From: a virus | IMG/VR virus record: IMGVR_UViG_3300021335_000035 | Coordinates: 1 to 39,092 of that record | Reading direction: 5' to 3' (one strand) | DNA length: 39,092 nucleotides | Shown here: one piece after another, positions 36,778-39,092 of the stretch | How positions within the stretch are numbered: position 1 is the stretch's first letter | Layout of the letters: each line of letters begins with the position of its first letter | Program-made: the position numbers and the translations under genes | Notes under the pieces: generated by a model | The model's database searches: none | The model's input: the letters and a program-made list of their open reading frames with translations, nothing else | Told to the model about the DNA's origin: nothing

Positions 36778-37257
36778 ATGATTGAGATTGTTGCTGCCGT
36801 TTCGGCAGCGTCTAGTGCGTTCAACGCCATCAAAAAAGGTTTTGAGGTCGGCCGTGATATTGAATCTATGGCCGGAGATATGGGTCGATGGATGGGTGCA
36901 GTATCAGATATTAGAAAAGCAGAAGAATACAATAAGAAGCCACCCCTCTTTAAAAAGATATTTCAGGCAGGGTCAGTGGAAGAAGAAGCTATGCAAATCT
37001 TTATGGCAAAAAAGAAGGCCGAAGATATGCGTGGACAACTAAAACAGATTATTACATTTAGTAGGGGCCCAAGTGCATGGGAAGAACTCTTGAAAACTGA
37101 GGGCGAAATTCGTAAGAAACGTCAAGCAATGATATATGCACAAAAAGAACGACAACGATTTTGGGTAGAGGCATTCTTTGGTACAATATTAATTAGTGGA
37201 ATGTTATTTTTAGGTTATCTATTCATACTATGGTTAATGTCAGTAAAGGGTGTTTAA
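36778..37257 (+). CDS. Membrane-anchored helical protein, 159 aa
   Basis: ATG 36778 right after GGGAGAGAGAG; the frame from 36706 runs through the terminator and is rejected. The N-terminal part (IVAAVSAASSAFNAIKKGFE) looks like a small-residue helix, the middle is basic (EEEAMQIFMAKKKAEDMRGQ) and the end is one membrane helix (ILISGMLFLGYLFILWLMSV). Conserved in marine T4-like phages, function unknown. A 7-bp hairpin (36793-36809) lies in the first codons. Confidence 0.65.
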   Translation: MIEIVAAVSAASSAFNAIKKGFEVGRDIESMAGDMGRWMGAVSDIRKAEEYNKKPPLFKKIFQAGSVEEEAMQIFMAKKKAEDMRGQLKQIITFSRGPSAWEELLKTEGEIRKKRQAMIYAQKERQRFWVEAFFGTILISGMLFLGYLFILWLMSVKGV

Positions 37258-37570
37258 GTATATATTTGCGTTACTGGTAATCGCATTTGCTTTACCATCG
37301 ACATCTGCATTATCAATAGGAAGAACATACAACGCTGAAGAAAAGGCAAAAGATAAAGTACTCGTTACTTGTAGACTTGCAAAAAAGAAAATAGTATTAA
37401 CCCAGAAGATTTGTATATATCTAGGCCCAAACAAAACTACCGACACAGTTTTTATCGACAGATTTGAATACTGTCCTAGAGAAATAAAGTGTGTATACGA
37501 ACCAAATAAAAGTACACCCATGATTGAAGAAATGATGAAAAGCATGGAAGAAAGTTTGAAAAAGAGATGA
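37250..37570 (+). CDS. Exported Cys-containing protein, 106 aa
   Basis: GTG start 37250 overlapping the gene before by eight bases; AAAGG is just adjacent. Signal peptide MFKYIFALLVIAFALPSTSA, mature part with four cysteines (VTCRLAKKKIV, QKICIYLG, EYCPREIKCVYEP) that could form two disulphides. Likely periplasmic. Conserved in T4-like marine phages; function unknown. Confidence 0.6.
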   Translation: MFKYIFALLVIAFALPSTSALSIGRTYNAEEKAKDKVLVTCRLAKKKIVLTQKICIYLGPNKTTDTVFIDRFEYCPREIKCVYEPNKSTPMIEEMMKSMEESLKKR

Positions 37571-37755
37571 CCGCAATTATTCTCACAATAACTCTTATAC
37601 TGTTAATCGTATTGATAGCCTGGTGTACATGGATGTATGAAGTTCATGTTCCACACATTCCAGAATCAGAAAGTGAACGACACGTTAGAGAGATGAAACT
37701 GCGTATCGCAGATGCAGAGTGGAAGTTCAATAATGAACTTGCTAAGTACCGATGA
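37567..37755 (+). CDS. Small membrane protein, 62 aa
   Basis: ATGA overlap. N-terminal membrane helix (AIILTITLILLIVLIAWCTW) and a cytoplasmic or periplasmic helix (SESERHVREMKLRIADAEWK). No family recognised; between two exported proteins. Confidence 0.55.
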   Translation: MTAIILTITLILLIVLIAWCTWMYEVHVPHIPESESERHVREMKLRIADAEWKFNNELAKYR

Positions 37756-37982
37756 TACACGCATTTATGTTAGTAGTTGTTATGGGAACAGGTGAGTTTC
37801 GACAGATACAACCCAATGCAATGATATTCAGAAGTATTGATGTGTGTCAGTATTATGCAAAACGCATTCCCAGACAATACGGTAATTACTCATACAATTC
37901 GTATGTAGACCCCAAAGATAGAGTCACTGCATATTGTAAACCTGTCAAAGTTCAAGATGGGCCAAATGTCTATGACCACTAA
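37752..37982 (+). CDS. Small exported-type protein, 76 aa
   Basis: ATGA overlap. Short hydrophobic start (MIHAFMLVVVMGTGEFRQIQ), then FRSIDVCQYYAKRIPRQYGN and a last CKPVKVQ; a Cys-pair protein type frequent in T4-like marine phages. Its stop overlaps by four bases the stop of the converging tail gene on the other strand. Confidence 0.6.
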   Translation: MIHAFMLVVVMGTGEFRQIQPNAMIFRSIDVCQYYAKRIPRQYGNYSYNSYVDPKDRVTAYCKPVKVQDGPNVYDH

Positions 37983-39092
37983 AGTGCTGGTACTGTTCCT
38001 GCTGGTGGAGAAGTGTCTCTCAACGGTGCGATAGTAGTTGTACTTGCGTTAGAAGTTCTCTGTGCATTAACCACGTTGTTGTTATTGACTATCTGTACTT
38101 GTTGTTGTTCAGTTTGAAGTCTCTGCAATTCTGCAATTTTTTCGTTAAGGTCTGCAACCTTACGTTTTTCATCTCTATCTGAAATACCAACAGAACCAAA
38201 GTTTCCTTTATCAATTTTTGATTGAAACCTGTCACGTTCCATTTCGGCACTCATAATTTGGTCTTCATAATCTACGGTATTACCAGTAGGTTTTACTTCA
38301 GAAGACTCATCACCAAATCCAAAGAAACTTAATATTTTACCAGCGCCTGGAATAGACTTAACCAGACCCATGATGTCAATATCAAATAATCCTTTGAAGA
38401 AGTCAATAATATCAGTGACAACACCAACAATTAATCCACCAAGTGAGAATGGTTCAACATTACCCTGTTCATCTTCACCAAATCCAAAGATACCTCTGAG
38501 GAAGTTGATTGCAAGGTTATATGGTGCAAAAACGATATCAATTAACTTGGTTGCAATACCAGCAACAGATGCATCCTCATCAGAGAATGTAAATAATCCA
38601 ACAACCCAATCCTTTGCAGCAGTAAAACCACTAGTGACTGCTGTTGCAATACCAGAGAATACTGCACTCATCTTTTCTTTTACAGCACCGATTGCATCTG
38701 ACAATTTTGGTGCATTACGGAAGTCTTCAAGTGCTTGTTGTGCGTTTGCAGTTCTTTCTGCGGCAAGACGTTCTAATTCAGCTCTTTGTTCTGGTGATGC
38801 AACTTCAAATCCAGATGCTCTGAGAGATGATTCGGAACGTGCAACATCTGTGATACCATTTACTGTAGATGTTGACAAGTTATTACCATCAGTAGACACC
38901 GCACCAGCCTGTTTTAGTTTTGCTTCCTGTTCTGCCGCCTTTGCAACTTCTTCTTCTGCATCGTCACCACCAAATCCAAAGAAACTAAACAAACCCTTAA
39001 CCTTGTCTTTGACAAAATTTATGGCAGCTGCAACACCATCTTTGATAGTTTGAACAAGGTCAAAGTCTGGTAATTCAAATCCAGCAAAACTA
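37979..39092 (-). CDS. Large tail-type structural protein, tape-measure-like (5' partial)
   Basis: The minus-strand frame is open to the window edge, so the gene starts outside; a TTG at 38992 is internal. Hydrophobic helices alternate with Phe/Gly turns: LFSFFGFGGDD, LFTFSDEDA, IFGFGEDEQG and ILSFFGFGDES, spaced as repeats. The segment AVFSGIATAVTSGFTAAKDW is membrane-like. The C-terminus is a coiled coil (KVADLNEKIAELQRLQTEQQ) then Asn/Thr-rich sequence. This build fits a tape measure or baseplate-hub protein; exact identity is unproven. Only minus-strand gene in the window. Confidence 0.6.
   Translation of the reverse strand, partial: SFAGFELPDFDLVQTIKDGVAAAINFVKDKVKGLFSFFGFGGDDAEEEVAKAAEQEAKLKQAGAVSTDGNNLSTSTVNGITDVARSESSLRASGFEVASPEQRAELERLAAERTANAQQALEDFRNAPKLSDAIGAVKEKMSAVFSGIATAVTSGFTAAKDWVVGLFTFSDEDASVAGIATKLIDIVFAPYNLAINFLRGIFGFGEDEQGNVEPFSLGGLIVGVVTDIIDFFKGLFDIDIMGLVKSIPGAGKILSFFGFGDESSEVKPTGNTVDYEDQIMSAEMERDRFQSKIDKGNFGSVGISDRDEKRKVADLNEKIAELQRLQTEQQQVQIVNNNNVVNAQRTSNASTTTIAPLRDTSPPAGTVPAL

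Noticed and set aside
38370-39053. Long plus-strand ORF over the tail gene
   Set aside because: Antisense shadow: Ser/Ala-rich low-complexity product, no ribosome site, while the minus-strand frame shows structured repeats.
1-39092. CRISPR arrays, insertion sequences, integrase or attachment sites
   Set aside because: No regularly spaced repeats, transposase or recombinase motifs were seen on either strand.

Overview
The window is a stretch of a T4-like myovirus genome (low GC, tightly packed, mostly one strand, many genes overlapping by ATGA or TAATG). Marker genes include a gp61-type DNA primase, class Ia ribonucleotide reductase, T4-type RNase H, a gp33 late-transcription coactivator, gp59 helicase loader, gp32 ssDNA-binding protein, PhoH and ThyX. 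The host is probably a marine alphaproteobacterium, with SAR11/Pelagibacter the best guess. The main argument is a circularly permuted tmRNA at 32.05-32.34 kb whose tag, ANDNNAYVDYAIAA, begins like alphaproteobacterial tags (ANDN...). A phage-borne ribosomal protein bS21 and the absence of photosynthesis genes fit. The family assignments come from reading motifs, not from database searches.

Layout. 1-9.6 kb: virion and head-associated genes, starting with three large multi-module proteins that carry recurrent L-x-E or I-x-E sites, then a HAD-fold nucleotidase, decoration-like proteins and a run of conserved unknowns. 9.6-12.85 kb: membrane and coiled-coil genes, including an overlapping spanin pair and a DUF1353 protein. 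12.87-18.9 kb: a nucleotide module with primase, NrdA, an A-type Fe-S carrier, a Rieske-oxygenase-like protein whose cluster ligands are degraded, and a glutaredoxin-NrdB fusion. 18.9-25.9 kb: many small genes behind sigma70-like promoters, a half-length Na/Pi-cotransporter-like protein, an LPP20-like lipoprotein, bS21 and RNase H. 25.9-32.0 kb: a SprT-like protease, a SleB-type hydrolase, PhoH, a GH108 lysozyme, a PD-(D/E)XK nuclease and an SNase-like nuclease. 32.0-36.6 kb: tmRNA, gp33, gp59, ThyX and gp32. 36.7-38.0 kb: small membrane and secreted proteins. The last kilobase switches strand and holds part of a large tail-type structural gene.

Regulation. At least ten sites match the TTGACA-17-TATAAT pattern, several perfectly, and three share a longer conserved sequence. 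T4-type late promoters (TATAAATA or CTAAATA) also occur. Some early and late elements overlap, as in front of gp32 and the tmRNA. Rho-independent terminators close several units.

The most unusual content is non-coding. Besides the tmRNA there are three candidate structured RNAs: one at 22.14 kb starting at its predicted transcription start, one at 25.89-26.01 kb with its own promoter, terminator and a Shine-Dalgarno-complementary loop, and one in front of phoH under a late promoter.
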